This document shows positions 14,210-23,990 of a stretch of DNA of 64,000 bases, piece by piece (within the stretch, counting starts at the first letter, position 1; every line of letters starts with the position of its first letter). Made by a program: the position numbers and the translations under genes. Source of the stretch: Moritella sp. GTDB taxonomy: Bacteria; Pseudomonadota; Gammaproteobacteria; Enterobacterales; Moritellaceae. The stretch is taken from assembly GCF_013215705.1 (NCBI RefSeq), contig NZ_JABSQR010000022.1:1-64000 (forward strand). Direction: 5' to 3'. The notes beneath the pieces are model-generated. The model made no database searches, had not been told where the DNA came from, and saw only the letters and a list, made by a program, of their open reading frames with translations.

Positions 14210-15841
14210 TTAATCATCAAAATGTTGAACGCGTTCATGGATCAGCGCAAAGTCAAATCGTTCATTACTTGTGAGACTAACCGCAGTACAAATCATGGTA
14301 CTTGTACCGTAGGCAACCAGAGAACCAAGTAGCACAGTGTAGTCACGTAAGAAATCGTGGAAATAGAACGCGCATAACACACCTACGATTGAACCAGCGA
14401 TAAGCGCCACGTTGCGATTTGTAAAGCCAAAGAACATTAAGCCAATCACAGTACCACCACCGACAGCAGCAATAAATTCTAGGCTGTAAGCCCAAATCCC
14501 GACGAGTGCGAACCATTCAAAACGCACCAAGCAAAATAGAATTAAGCCACCGAGTACAGCACTTAAGAAAGCGCGGTTGGTCACTCTGTCCCAATAACAG
14601 CTAGCGATAACAGGGAAAACAAGCGTACCCCATAATGCACCAACAAATACCAGCATGACTAGAATGTCGAGCGAGAAACTAGCGAGGATTAAACCAAGGG
14701 CTGTCGCGACAATCATGGTTATACGACCCAGTAACAGCATTTTCTTATTGTCGATTTTACCTTTGGCTAAGTTTTTAGCGTAGATATCAGTCATGACAAT
14801 GGCAGAAAGTGCAGAGAGATCTGAATCAGCTGTCGATGACAAAGAGCCAATAACTAAGATAAACAGCATACCTATTGCAAATGGCGGTAGGTAGGCTGAA
14901 GCTACTTGCGGGATCAGGTTGTTCAGGTCGCCTTCATGAGGCGTCATGCCCATAAGCAGAGCCATCATACCAAGCATACCCAAACCGATAACGATTGAAC
15001 CGTAGCCTAGTGTCGCCGTAATAAATGACGATTTAATGAGGTCTTGGCGTACCGCAAAAAGTCGTTGGGCAATTGTTTGATTACCGATGCCGTAGGCTAG
15101 AACGGCTACAAAGAATGGTGCGCCTTGCTCTAAAATTGCTTTAGTCGAGAAAAAGTCGGCTTGTTCAGCGGTGATTATACTGAAGCCTTGTGAAAGCGCC
15201 TCTGATCCGCCCATGTTGAAATAAATCCAAGGGATTAACACAATAGCGACGAGCATCATGGCCACAACTTGTGCGAAATCGGTTAAGATTGAAGCTCTGA
15301 AACCTGACCATAAAGTATAAGATAAAACGCCAATACCAGCTATTACTACGCCAACTTCGAAAGATAATGGTGTTAACACCGATACCAATGCGCCTGCAGC
15401 GGTGAAGTTAACCATTAGGCTTATAACACTACCCACTAAGTTTGAAACGGCTAAGATCAGCTGACTTGAAGAACCGTGTCTTGCTTGCATTATTTCAGCT
15501 AAAGTACGTGCTCTAGGGGCGAGTTCACGGAAGCGTTGTCCGTAGGGATAGATAAATAATATCATTAGAGCTCCCCAGAATCCGTAGTGCATGGCACCGG
15601 ATAAACCATATTGGTAGCCTGAGCTTGCCGCGCCGTAAAAAGATGCAGCCCAAATCCAGGTAGCCGTCATACTTGCTGCTGCTATGCCAAATCCTACTGC
15701 GCCATTGGCAACCATATAGCCATCGACACTGCTCGATTTTTTTGAAGCTAAGGTTGAGAACAGAAAGGTAAGGCCGTAAAAGCCAATTAAGAGAATAAGG
15801 GTAGTACTTGTTGAGAATTGATAAAACACTGGGTCTAACAT
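14210..15841 (-). CDS. Sodium:solute symporter family protein
   Basis: This 543-residue integral membrane protein has about 13-15 helices and the SSS-family landmarks: an N-terminal helix pair, TATWIWAASFYGAASSGYQYG, APRARTLAEIMQARHG and LSSTADSDLSALSAIVMTDIY around residue 340. The last is the SSS signature region. It resembles urea/polyol-type members of the family, but the solute cannot be assigned. It starts with AAGGAGACCT upstream. The 40-residue small subunit gene follows in the same operon. Confidence 0.85.
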   Translation of the reverse strand: MLDPVFYQFSTSTTLILLIGFYGLTFLFSTLASKKSSSVDGYMVANGAVGFGIAAASMTATWIWAASFYGAASSGYQYGLSGAMHYGFWGALMILFIYPYGQRFRELAPRARTLAEIMQARHGSSSQLILAVSNLVGSVISLMVNFTAAGALVSVLTPLSFEVGVVIAGIGVLSYTLWSGFRASILTDFAQVVAMMLVAIVLIPWIYFNMGGSEALSQGFSIITAEQADFFSTKAILEQGAPFFVAVLAYGIGNQTIAQRLFAVRQDLIKSSFITATLGYGSIVIGLGMLGMMALLMGMTPHEGDLNNLIPQVASAYLPPFAIGMLFILVIGSLSSTADSDLSALSAIVMTDIYAKNLAKGKIDNKKMLLLGRITMIVATALGLILASFSLDILVMLVFVGALWGTLVFPVIASCYWDRVTNRAFLSAVLGGLILFCLVRFEWFALVGIWAYSLEFIAAVGGGTVIGLMFFGFTNRNVALIAGSIVGVLCAFYFHDFLRDYTVLLGSLVAYGTSTMICTAVSLTSNERFDFALIHERVQHFDD

Positions 15842-16840
15842 AGGTCTCCTTGGGGTTATGATTATGGCGAGAATTGAAATGCGTGGAATAAAGCAATAGC
15901 ATGTCTTATTTCTTGACTCTGCACGGAAACTATTCGCATAAGCAAAGACTCGGCGGCTTACTTATACATCATCCGTCATATAAAATCAACGCGCTAAAAG
16001 CCCTCAGAGACCCTCTAACGCACTTTAAGTGTAATTAAGGCTCCATGATGTGACTAATTTAGAACGTTAAATTGCAAGCGAATAAGGGCGTGTGCTGGAT
16101 GCGTAATATCTGTCACCGTATTTTACTAAAACAAAAAAGCCTACAAAGACTATGCACATGCTTGTTATTTCATATGTGCATATCATTTAATACAGTTAAA
16201 TGGAAGGGTATCATTATCAAAAACAGCATGTTAGGTGTGGTTAGACCAGTTTGTTTTCTACAATGTTCCAAGAGGTCTAAGTCATTGATTTAGGCTTCAA
16301 TGTGTTGGATGAATGCCAAGTTGATAACGGTTTTTATGGCGTAGTAATTGGTCATTAAATGCATCATTATATGTTTAATTTACGCATAATAAAGGCACCA
16401 TATTAGGTTAAAATTCTACCTAAGAATATATTTTGATATTTTATTTCATAAAGCCTGATATTTGGGGGTATGTTGCAATCTAATGATTGATGCAGGGTTT
16501 AAATCTTTCTTCTTCCATAATAATACTTAATGGTAGTCGATGGTATTTAGTTGTATTCATGGTATTTAATGATGCTTAATGGGATTGTTTTATACAGAGT
16601 GATTAGTATTCTGGACAAACACTCCGGTTTATCTTGTGCTGAAAATTAATATCAATATACTCAGGCTCATAATTAGTCTTGTATATCCCCAAGTTACTTC
16701 AATATATAACTTACAAGATTAAAAAATAATTTACAGGACGGTTCGTTTTATCAAATCGAGACGTCTACTATATAAATGTTAAGTGATGATCATTATGTTT
16801 AAAGCATTACTGGAACAAGCTGGTTGGAGAATAACTTACT
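15842..16840. other. Long AT-rich intergenic region, no gene recognised
   Basis: About 1 kb separates the divergent symporter and pseudouridine synthase genes. It contains an inverted repeat ATGCACAT/ATGTGCAT (about 16150-16179), a short direct repeat ATGGTATTTA (about 16539 and 16558), and at about 16684 CCCCAAGTTACTTCAA. The last resembles the terminal repeat of the MITE-like element at 46871-47132. A 73-codon open frame at 16072-16293 has an unlikely amino-acid composition and no ribosome binding site, so I do not call it a gene. Confidence 0.5.
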
Positions 16841-17692
16841 ATGTCTGATAGATTACGAGTGAAAGAGGCCTCAGGTCTACTGCTCTTCCTCAATACTCAG
16901 CTAAAAGGCTGGAGTCGAAAAAACATAAAACAGCGACTGAAAACAGGTTGCGTACTGGTCAACGATCAGCAAATCATGAAGCATGACCATGAGCTCAACG
17001 TTGGCGACAATGTAGAGGTTCGGGCAGCGGGAAAGAACACGCAACTGGGTGTTCGCCACCTCGAAATTTTGTATTCGGACAATGATCTTGTTGTCATTAA
17101 CAAACCTGCAGGCTTGTTGTCAGTGGCATCAGCCAATGAAAACAAGCAGCATGCGCTTGCTATTCTTCGCAAGCAACTCTCACATGCAAAAAACGCTGTT
17201 GCTTTATGGCCTGTTCATCGCCTCGATCGTGATACATCGGGTGTGTTGATGTTTGCAACGTCTCGTGAGATGCGTGACGCTGTGAATGAGGGATGGTCAG
17301 GGGCCGAAAAAACCTACCTTGCGGTAGTTGAAGGTAGCCCTAAACCAAGTAAAGGGCGTATTGACCAGCCCTTGAGAATGGACCCAGAGAAGTATCAGAT
17401 GATTGTTGGCCCACATTCGGAAGCCAAAAACGCCGTCACCCATTTTAAAACGCTGCGCACTGTAAAAGAGCTGACATTGCTTGAAGTTAAACTCGAGACG
17501 GGTCGACAACATCAAATCCGTGCTCATATGGCCTGGTTAGGACATTCGGTGATTGGCGATCCGCGTTATGGCACTGATGGACCACGCATGGGACTGCATG
17601 CATTAAGCTTAAGTATTACGCGACCAAATACGGGCAAACGACTCACTTTTGAGGCGCCAGCACCAGTTGAATTTCTTGACCTGTTGCGATAG
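16841..17692 (+). CDS. RluA-family pseudouridine synthase
   Basis: This 283-residue protein has an N-terminal S4 RNA-binding domain (about residues 15-65, with KNIKQRLKTGCVLVNDQ) and a pseudouridine synthase domain. The catalytic motif HRLDRDTSG (near residues 126-134) contains the active Asp, and LETGRQHQIRAHM lies near residue 220. It isomerises specific uridines in rRNA or tRNA. The subgroup (RluA, RluC or RluD-like) cannot be decided, since it is shorter than RluD. It stands alone and is followed by its own terminator. Confidence 0.9.
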   Translation: MSDRLRVKEASGLLLFLNTQLKGWSRKNIKQRLKTGCVLVNDQQIMKHDHELNVGDNVEVRAAGKNTQLGVRHLEILYSDNDLVVINKPAGLLSVASANENKQHALAILRKQLSHAKNAVALWPVHRLDRDTSGVLMFATSREMRDAVNEGWSGAEKTYLAVVEGSPKPSKGRIDQPLRMDPEKYQMIVGPHSEAKNAVTHFKTLRTVKELTLLEVKLETGRQHQIRAHMAWLGHSVIGDPRYGTDGPRMGLHALSLSITRPNTGKRLTFEAPAPVEFLDLLR

Positions 17693-17711
17693 TCCAAAAT
17701 ATTGATAGCGA

Positions 17712-17745
17712 AAACAGTCTACTTTCCGTTGTAGGCTGTTTATTC
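17712..17745 (+). terminator. Intrinsic terminator after the pseudouridine synthase gene
   Basis: AAACAGTCTAC (17712-17722) pairs with GTAGGCTGTTT (17731-17741) with one mismatch, followed by a short T-rich stretch. Confidence 0.65.
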
Positions 17746-17911
17746 TAAGCGTCATCCGCCCCTACGTTTTAAGTGGGAGTATGACTCAGTTATTCGTTCT
17801 TAACCCTCTGAAGTCTCACACTTGATCTCGCCTGCTAGCAAAACCTGAATTCATCACCTATCTTAGTATTAATAATCTCTGAAAACAGCAATGCAATTAA
17901 GGAGATAACCC

Positions 17912-18775
17912 ATGTCTGTTTTAGATACATTTTTTACCAAACTTTGGCAGCAGTACAGTGTCATTAGCCCACAAGCAGTCGATATACATCAGCTGTTTGA
18001 ACGTCGTGGTGAAGAATTAGTGAATGATCACGTTGCTTTTCGTACCTTCGCCGACTCGCATATTGGCATAGATATATTAGAAGATGAGGTATTAGCGCTC
18101 GGTTATCGGCATCTTGATTCTTACCAATTTGATGTTAAAAAATTAGATGCGCGTTGTTATGTTCATGATAAGTCACCGACCAAAATATTCATTAGTGAGT
18201 TGCGTTGGCAGTCTTTATCCGACGCTTCTCAGGTCATTATTCAAGATATTATCGAACAGGCAAAAGCGACATTAAAGTCTCCCTTACTTGAACAATCGAG
18301 CAGAGGACTTATTCCCTTATTAAGTGCCGGTCGGTTATGGCAATTACCCAGCTATGCAGACTATCAAACCTTAGCGTCAGAGTCCGAGTACGCCGCTTGG
18401 TTATCAGTCTGGGGATTACGTGCTAACCATTTTACCATCTTTGTAAATCACTTAAAAAGTACCCCTGAATTGACAGACGTCGTGGCGTTATTACAGCAAC
18501 AAGGTTATCAATTGAATGAGGCCGGTGGGGTGATCAAAGGCGCACCCTCGGATTTATTAATTCAAGCATCAACCATGGCAGATACTTGCATTGTCAATTT
18601 TAATGATGCTGGCGAACAAGCCATTAGCAGTTGTTATTACGAATTTGCACAGCGGTTTAACCAAGAGAATGGCGCGTTATACCAAGGTTTTGTACCGCTG
18701 AGTGCAGATAAAATATTTGAATCGACTAATATGAAATCCATACTTGGGAGTACTACTCCCGATAACGAAAATTAG
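17912..18775 (+). CDS. 2-oxoadipate dioxygenase/decarboxylase-like protein (DUF1338)
   Basis: This 287-residue member of the DUF1338 family includes HglS, an Fe(II) enzyme that turns 2-oxoadipate into D-2-hydroxyglutarate in lysine catabolism. Candidate metal ligands are His40 (NDHVAFRTF), His173 (ANHFTIF) and Glu244 (YYEFAQRF), matching the family's His-His-Glu arrangement. It is much shorter than the 450-470 residue HglS/YdcJ type and belongs to the short branch. It starts after AAGGAGATAACC, a strong ribosome binding site. The two genes that follow are a saccharopine dehydrogenase-like gene and an ALDH7-type gene, which strongly supports a role in lysine or 2-aminoadipate breakdown. Confidence 0.8.
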   Translation: MSVLDTFFTKLWQQYSVISPQAVDIHQLFERRGEELVNDHVAFRTFADSHIGIDILEDEVLALGYRHLDSYQFDVKKLDARCYVHDKSPTKIFISELRWQSLSDASQVIIQDIIEQAKATLKSPLLEQSSRGLIPLLSAGRLWQLPSYADYQTLASESEYAAWLSVWGLRANHFTIFVNHLKSTPELTDVVALLQQQGYQLNEAGGVIKGAPSDLLIQASTMADTCIVNFNDAGEQAISSCYYEFAQRFNQENGALYQGFVPLSADKIFESTNMKSILGSTTPDNEN

Positions 18776-18860
18776 GTGTTAGTCGCTTTTTATCCGTAAG
18801 AATGGAAAGGGATAGACTGTACTCATGCATTAATTAGAGTTCAGTCTTAGGGAGTTATGA

Positions 18861-19958
18861 ATGGCAAAACGAATTGTTGTTTTAGGGCTTGGTCGAATTG
18901 GTGGCGCAATTGCCAAAATCCTCAATAGTCACCCTGATTATGATGTTACGGGTGCTGATATCAACCCCGATGCAGTCGCTCATTTTAGTGACCAATTTAC
19001 AACTAAGTTATTATCTAATTCGTCACCTGATATGCGAGATTATAATGATTTACTCGCGGGGCAGGATGCGGTCATTTCGGCGTTAACATTCAATGATAAT
19101 CCTTACGTTGCACAGGCAGCCTTAGCTAATGGCTGTAGTTATTTTGATTTAACCGAAGATGTACGTTGTACCCAAGCCATTAAAGAAATCGCACTCGCTG
19201 CAGCGCCGGGGCAGGTATTTATGCCGCAGTGCGGTTTAGCCCCTGGTTTTATCGGTATTTTAGGTTATAGCTTTCGGTCTTATTTCGACCGACTTGATAG
19301 TCTTAAATTGCGTGTTGGTGCCTTACCAGAATATCCATCAAATCAAATGATGTACAACCTGACATGGTCAACTGAAGGGTTAATTAATGAATATGCCAAT
19401 CCCTGTGAGTCCATCAAAAATCATATTCCGACCTTAACGGAACCGTTAGAAGGTCGTGAAGTGTTTTCTATTTCTGGCGTTGAATACGAGGCGTTTAATA
19501 CCTCGGGTGGTCTGGCTAATCTTTGCTATACCTTGGACGGAAAACTACGAGAACTGACTTATAAAACTATCCGTTATCCAGGCCATTGCAAACTAATGAA
19601 ATTCTTGTTTCATGACTTACGGCTAGGGGAAGAGGGTAAACGTCGCGACATGTTGATGGAAATATTCGAAAGTTCAGTGGCGACCACAATGCAGGACCTG
19701 GTGTTGATCTCTGTGGTGGCAACGGGTTATGTCGACGAAAAATTAAGACAATGTAGTCGTACTTTTTTACTGCGACATACTGCAGAGCAAAGTGCGATCC
19801 AAATCTCTACAGCGAGTGCGGCAGTAACTACGGTTGATTTAATTTTAAACAGCAGTGAGCAAAGGCAGGGTTTTGTTGAGCAAGAGACGTTAGACATTGA
19901 CGATTTTTTAGCCAATGAGTTTGCCAAAGCTTATCGAGACGCGGAATTAAGTATTTAA
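18861..19958 (+). CDS. Saccharopine dehydrogenase/lysine 6-dehydrogenase-like protein
   Basis: This 365-residue NAD(P)-dependent protein has an N-terminal Rossmann motif VLGLGRIGGAIA (residues 6-17) and the saccharopine dehydrogenase C-terminal domain, including MPQCGLAPGFIG near residue 125. Relatives release or form the epsilon-amino bond of lysine derivatives, either saccharopine dehydrogenase or lysine 6-dehydrogenase giving 2-aminoadipate semialdehyde. No separate lysine-ketoglutarate reductase is nearby, so direct lysine 6-dehydrogenation is a reasonable guess. It lies 22 bp before the aldehyde dehydrogenase gene that would use its product. The start follows AGGGAGTT. Confidence 0.8.
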   Translation: MAKRIVVLGLGRIGGAIAKILNSHPDYDVTGADINPDAVAHFSDQFTTKLLSNSSPDMRDYNDLLAGQDAVISALTFNDNPYVAQAALANGCSYFDLTEDVRCTQAIKEIALAAAPGQVFMPQCGLAPGFIGILGYSFRSYFDRLDSLKLRVGALPEYPSNQMMYNLTWSTEGLINEYANPCESIKNHIPTLTEPLEGREVFSISGVEYEAFNTSGGLANLCYTLDGKLRELTYKTIRYPGHCKLMKFLFHDLRLGEEGKRRDMLMEIFESSVATTMQDLVLISVVATGYVDEKLRQCSRTFLLRHTAEQSAIQISTASAAVTTVDLILNSSEQRQGFVEQETLDIDDFLANEFAKAYRDAELSI

Positions 19959-19980
19959 CGGTAATGACGAGGATAATCAC

Positions 19981-21546
19981 ATGCATGAAGCAATTTTGAA
20001 AACCGTTCTTGGCGATTTTTATGCTCTCGATAAACACTATGGTAGTGCGTATCTGGGGGACCAGTGCTTTGATAGTGAGACTAAAGTAGATGTGATTAGC
20101 CCGAATGATGGTCAGAAATTTGTTTCCATCAGTCATGCACAACCCGATGTGATTGAAAACGTGATCAACAGTGCAAAAACTGAGTTTTATCATTGGCGTA
20201 GTGTGCCTGCGCCGCAACGAGGTGAGTTAGTCAGACTGTTTGCCGAAAAAGCCCGTGCAGCGAAACATCAATTAGCGACCATTATTAGCCTTGAGTCGGG
20301 TAAGCCATTTCAAGAAAGTTTAGGTGAAGTGCAAGAACTAATTGACGTATGTGATTTTGCAGTTGGCTTATCGCGACAACTTTATGGGTTAACGATTGCC
20401 ACCGAAAGACCAAATCACAGAATGATGGAGCAATGGCATCCTATTGGCCCTATTGTGATCATTACTGCATTTAATTTCCCCATGGCAGTATGGGCTTGGA
20501 ATGCCACACTGAGTTTGATTTGCGGTAACAGCATCATTTGGAAACCATCAAGTCAAACGCCACTCAGCGCATTGGCTTGCCATCGATTATTATTGTCAGC
20601 GATTAAACAATTTGGCGGTAATGCGGAACTCAGTAGCATCGTGTTTGGTGAGAAAACGCAGGTTGAACAATTGGTCGATCATAAGGATATTGCGTTGGTA
20701 TCAGCGACTGGCTCATGTGCCATGGGCCGAGCGGTGAATTGCCGTGTCGCTGCGAGATTGGGACGTACACTGCTAGAGCTTGGTGGTAACAATGCCATGA
20801 TCGTTTGCCCGAGTGCCGATCTTGAATTAGCAATTCGTGCGATCACCTTCTCTGCCTTGGGGACAAGCGGACAACGGTGTACGACGCTGCGTAGATTGAT
20901 TGTGCATAGTAGCTTAAAACATCAAGTGCTCACCAAACTAGAAGCAATTTATAACACAGTGAGTATTGGTGATCCTTTTGATGGCCTGAATTTAATGGGT
21001 CCACTGATTAATCAGCAGGCCATTGATTCCATGATAGTGAGTATCAATACGGCTATCTCTCAGGGGGGCAAGTTGATCACGGGTGGTGAACGAGTCTCGA
21101 ACTTAAGCAATAAAGAAAAAGAAGAACACGGATTTTATATTACGCCCGCCATTGTGGATATCGACCCTCAAGCTGATATCGTTCAGCAAGAAACTTTTGC
21201 ACCGTTACTTTATGTGCACAGTTACGATTCACTTGAGCAAGCTATCGCTATCCAAAATAGTGTCAGTCAGGGGCTGTCTTCCGCGATCTTTACTAAAGAC
21301 ATGGCCGAAGCTGAGATATTTATGAGTGCAAACGGCTCTGACTGTGGGTTAGTCAATGTCAATATCGGTACCTCTGGTGCGGAAATAGGTGGTGCGTTTG
21401 GCGGCGAAAAAGACACGGGTGGTGGTCGCGAAAGTGGTTCCGATGCATGGAAGAGTTACATGCGCCGCACTACAAATACCATTAATTACGGTAGTGAGTT
21501 ACCCTTGGCACAAGGCATTAGTTTTGATATGCCAAAAGGTGATTAG
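19981..21546 (+). CDS. ALDH7-type aldehyde dehydrogenase (2-aminoadipate semialdehyde dehydrogenase)
   Basis: This 521-residue aldehyde dehydrogenase has catalytic Cys300 in TSGQRCTTLRR and general base Glu267 in LLELGGN. The C-terminal signature GGAFGGEKDTGGGRESGSD is typical of antiquitin (ALDH7). That branch oxidises 2-aminoadipate semialdehyde/piperideine-6-carboxylate to 2-aminoadipate. Together with the upstream dehydrogenase and the DUF1338 decarboxylase it forms a short lysine catabolic operon. The missing step is an aminotransferase making 2-oxoadipate, which must be encoded elsewhere. An AraC regulator and a LysE exporter follow. Confidence 0.88.
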   Translation: MHEAILKTVLGDFYALDKHYGSAYLGDQCFDSETKVDVISPNDGQKFVSISHAQPDVIENVINSAKTEFYHWRSVPAPQRGELVRLFAEKARAAKHQLATIISLESGKPFQESLGEVQELIDVCDFAVGLSRQLYGLTIATERPNHRMMEQWHPIGPIVIITAFNFPMAVWAWNATLSLICGNSIIWKPSSQTPLSALACHRLLLSAIKQFGGNAELSSIVFGEKTQVEQLVDHKDIALVSATGSCAMGRAVNCRVAARLGRTLLELGGNNAMIVCPSADLELAIRAITFSALGTSGQRCTTLRRLIVHSSLKHQVLTKLEAIYNTVSIGDPFDGLNLMGPLINQQAIDSMIVSINTAISQGGKLITGGERVSNLSNKEKEEHGFYITPAIVDIDPQADIVQQETFAPLLYVHSYDSLEQAIAIQNSVSQGLSSAIFTKDMAEAEIFMSANGSDCGLVNVNIGTSGAEIGGAFGGEKDTGGGRESGSDAWKSYMRRTTNTINYGSELPLAQGISFDMPKGD

Positions 21547-21638
21547 GCAATGCATTATACTAGAGGGTAGCAATTTTGTTCAATACTGACTGTTAGTCCA
21601 ACGGTATATTATAAGCATCAATTTATGTAGAGGTGTTT

Positions 21639-22244
21639 ATGATTACAGTTATATTATCGATGGCTATTTTTGTCTTAGTTGGCGCTATCTCTCCCGGACC
21701 AGTTAATATTATTGCGACAAGCTCAGGGGCTTGTTTTGGATTTTTCCGTACCGTACCACATGTAATAGGTGCAACATTCGCTTACACTTTGATCGTACTG
21801 TTGGTTGGTTTTGGTTTGAACCAATCGTTAATACAATATCCAGAAATAACTAACATTTTAAAATACTTAGCTGGTATTTACCTCCTGTACATGTCATTTA
21901 AAATTGCCACATCGGTTCCTTTAAACGTAACAGTCAGTTCAGGGGTCAAACAACCCCCTTCATTTATAGACGGTGTATTATCTCAGGGGTTAAACCCGAA
22001 AGCTTGGCTTGTTTCTATGTCGGGAGTGAGTATATTTGTGTCCGTCCACACCGAGTCCACATTCTATTTACTTGTATTCAGTGCGATATCATTTACTGTA
22101 TGTTTTGTTGGCATATCGACTTGGGCTGCCATGGGACATGTTATTCGAGACCATTTATCAACGCGAACACGACAAATAAGATTTAACATGATAATGGGAT
22201 TATTACTAAGTATTAGCGTTATCTCGATGTTCTTTGGCCTGTAA
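21639..22244 (+). CDS. LysE/RhtB family amino-acid exporter
   Basis: This protein of about 201 residues has six hydrophobic segments and the LysE-family N-terminal hallmark GAISPGPVNIIATSSG (residues 14-29), plus GLNPKAWL in the middle. The family exports basic or hydrophilic amino acids through the inner membrane. The ATG at 21639 is preferred to the in-frame GTG at 21633 because AGAGG lies five bases before it. It lies beside lysine catabolic genes and an AraC regulator, so it may relieve excess lysine or a pathway intermediate. Many LysE paralogues have other substrates. Confidence 0.8.
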   Translation: MITVILSMAIFVLVGAISPGPVNIIATSSGACFGFFRTVPHVIGATFAYTLIVLLVGFGLNQSLIQYPEITNILKYLAGIYLLYMSFKIATSVPLNVTVSSGVKQPPSFIDGVLSQGLNPKAWLVSMSGVSIFVSVHTESTFYLLVFSAISFTVCFVGISTWAAMGHVIRDHLSTRTRQIRFNMIMGLLLSISVISMFFGL

Positions 22245-22318
22245 GTCGTATGATAATTTAATGTACGTTGAATTGATAATAACGACAATTGGAATTGATA
22301 AACACAAGGATGAAGGCA

Positions 22319-23122
22319 ATGAAGCAGGATAAAACCGTATTCTTCAAACAAAGTAAGGCGTTGCCATTTGTCGAGATGCGGCAAGCGTCACGATCGAGTG
22401 CCTGCTATCAGGGACATACTCACGATGAGTTTTCATTTGGTGTGATTGATACCGGGATTGCTGATTATAACAACTTAAATCAGCACAATCGCATTGGCCA
22501 AGGTGATACGGTGACTATTAACCCAGGTGATATCCATTCATGTAACCCAACTGCAGGTGATTGGTCTTATCGTATGTTATTTGTTGATACAGGTTGGGTG
22601 GGAGAACTGCAAGCTGAGATCAGTGGCATAGATAGCATTGATTACTCTCCTTTTACCAATCGTTATTTACGTAGCCAACAAGCGTATGGTAATTTTGACT
22701 TATTATTTACCAATTTATTACTCGAACCTAATGCACTGTCGGCAGAAGCGTTACTGATAGAATACATGCAGCAGCATTGGTTAACGAAAGATCTAGAAAA
22801 ATCAGCTCCCACGCATATCCACAGAGTAAAAGAAATGATTGCCGATCAACTTTATATTAATCATTCACTCACCGATCTAGCTCAAGAGTCAGGGTTAAGT
22901 CGTTTTCATTTACTGCGTACTTTTAAACAGACCTATGGTTTGTCACCGCATGCATTTCAATTAGATGAACGCATTAAGAGTGCGAAGATATTGCTTAAAT
23001 CTGGGCACTCTATTATAGATACTTCTAATGCATTAGGGTTTGCAGATCAAAGTCATTTACAACGAAACTTTAAAAAACGTTTAGCGGTGACGCCAAAACA
23101 GTACCAATCATTTTTTGTTTAA
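22319..23122 (+). CDS. AraC-family regulator with N-terminal cupin domain
   Basis: This protein of about 267 residues has an N-terminal cupin-type sensor (QGHTHDEFSFGVIDTG, then NPGDIHSCNP) and a C-terminal double helix-turn-helix (LTDLAQESGLSRFHLLRTF..YGLSPHAFQ; IIDTSNALGFADQSHLQRNFKK). This architecture is common among AraC proteins encoded next to LysE exporters, so it probably senses an amino acid and controls the exporter, the lysine operon, or both. I choose ATG 22319, eight bases after AAGGA, over the upstream TTG at 22289 and ATG at 22310. Confidence 0.8.
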   Translation: MKQDKTVFFKQSKALPFVEMRQASRSSACYQGHTHDEFSFGVIDTGIADYNNLNQHNRIGQGDTVTINPGDIHSCNPTAGDWSYRMLFVDTGWVGELQAEISGIDSIDYSPFTNRYLRSQQAYGNFDLLFTNLLLEPNALSAEALLIEYMQQHWLTKDLEKSAPTHIHRVKEMIADQLYINHSLTDLAQESGLSRFHLLRTFKQTYGLSPHAFQLDERIKSAKILLKSGHSIIDTSNALGFADQSHLQRNFKKRLAVTPKQYQSFFV

Positions 23123-23173
23123 CTATTTAACTATTTTAGTTTTTAGTTCAAAAACGCGACAAAAGAAAAAATT

Positions 23174-23863
23174 ATGCACAGAGATGATTATAGTTATCTT
23201 TTTAAAACAGCAGAGACCATAACCCCATTACTTAAAGGGGAAGTAGGATCTGTAGATCAAGCTGATATTCATTTACAGCAAGCTAATCAAGATGTCATTA
23301 AGCTACTATACCAATATTGGAAAATCGAGCATCCCGAAGCGGGTTCAGCATATTGGCTAACACAAAGCTGGATCATGTTACTGTGGCAGCCAATTCAACT
23401 CGCTTTTATTAGCGTTTATACGACGCAGGCGGTGCCTACATTACGTCATATCGGCCAATATTATGATAATGGCTTAGTCGCGGGTTATATTTTACCGAAA
23501 AACCCCATGGTTACTGGCGAATTAGCGCAATTAGTGGCGTATGCGGGGCAAGAATTATCTATTTTGTTTAATGGATTACAGCAACAGTTTTCTGCCATCG
23601 CTAGGTTTACCTCTAGGCTTACAGAGCCATTATTAGCTGACCTTATTTTGATTAATTTGTTGAAGCTACAACAACATAAACCGATTATCGATATCTATCA
23701 ACAAGCCCAACGTTGGTTTTCCGCCTTGGATATGCCAGCGCAATATTTGGATTCACTATACAAGCAACTAAATGATAAACAGTGGTCGGTAAAGCGGGTC
23801 AGTTGTTGCATGTATTATCGTCGTAGTGATGGCGGTTTTTGTTTAGCGTGTCCAAATAAATAA
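23174..23863 (+). CDS. Siderophore ferric iron reductase, FhuF-like (paralogue 1)
   Basis: This 229-residue protein ends in SCCMYYRRSDGGFCLACPNK, the Cys-Cys-x10-Cys-x2-Cys pattern that binds a [2Fe-2S] cluster in FhuF-type reductases. Such proteins remove iron from hydroxamate siderophores in the cytoplasm by reduction. The sequence resembles the AHA_1954-like siderophore reductase family. A second copy lies at 27260-27955 on the far side of the receptor gene. The two share PLLKG, YW-H-PEAG--YWLT and the Cys cluster. Confidence 0.8.
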   Translation: MHRDDYSYLFKTAETITPLLKGEVGSVDQADIHLQQANQDVIKLLYQYWKIEHPEAGSAYWLTQSWIMLLWQPIQLAFISVYTTQAVPTLRHIGQYYDNGLVAGYILPKNPMVTGELAQLVAYAGQELSILFNGLQQQFSAIARFTSRLTEPLLADLILINLLKLQQHKPIIDIYQQAQRWFSALDMPAQYLDSLYKQLNDKQWSVKRVSCCMYYRRSDGGFCLACPNK

Positions 23864-23922
23864 CTTGAGTTTTTTTCCAATGCGTATATCCATCACTATT
23901 TATCCTTCTGCTTTATTGCACA

Positions 23923-23941
23923 AATGATAATTATTCTTATA
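23923..23941 (+). promoter_or_regulatory. Fur box candidate upstream of the AraC gene
   Basis: AATGATAATTATTCTTAT is close to the 19-bp Fur consensus GATAATGATAATCATTATC. It lies about 50 bp before the start of the AraC-type regulator gene, inside a siderophore locus, so iron repression of the regulator is likely. Confidence 0.65.
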
Positions 23942-23990
23942 ATGGATGATCTAAATTCTCTTACTCCCTCGGTTATTTACCAAAGGTATT

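Noticed and set aside
16072-16293. 73-codon open frame in the long intergenic region
   Set aside because: Amino-acid composition is implausible (many Cys, Lys and Arg without pattern), there is no ribosome binding site, and no family is recognisable.
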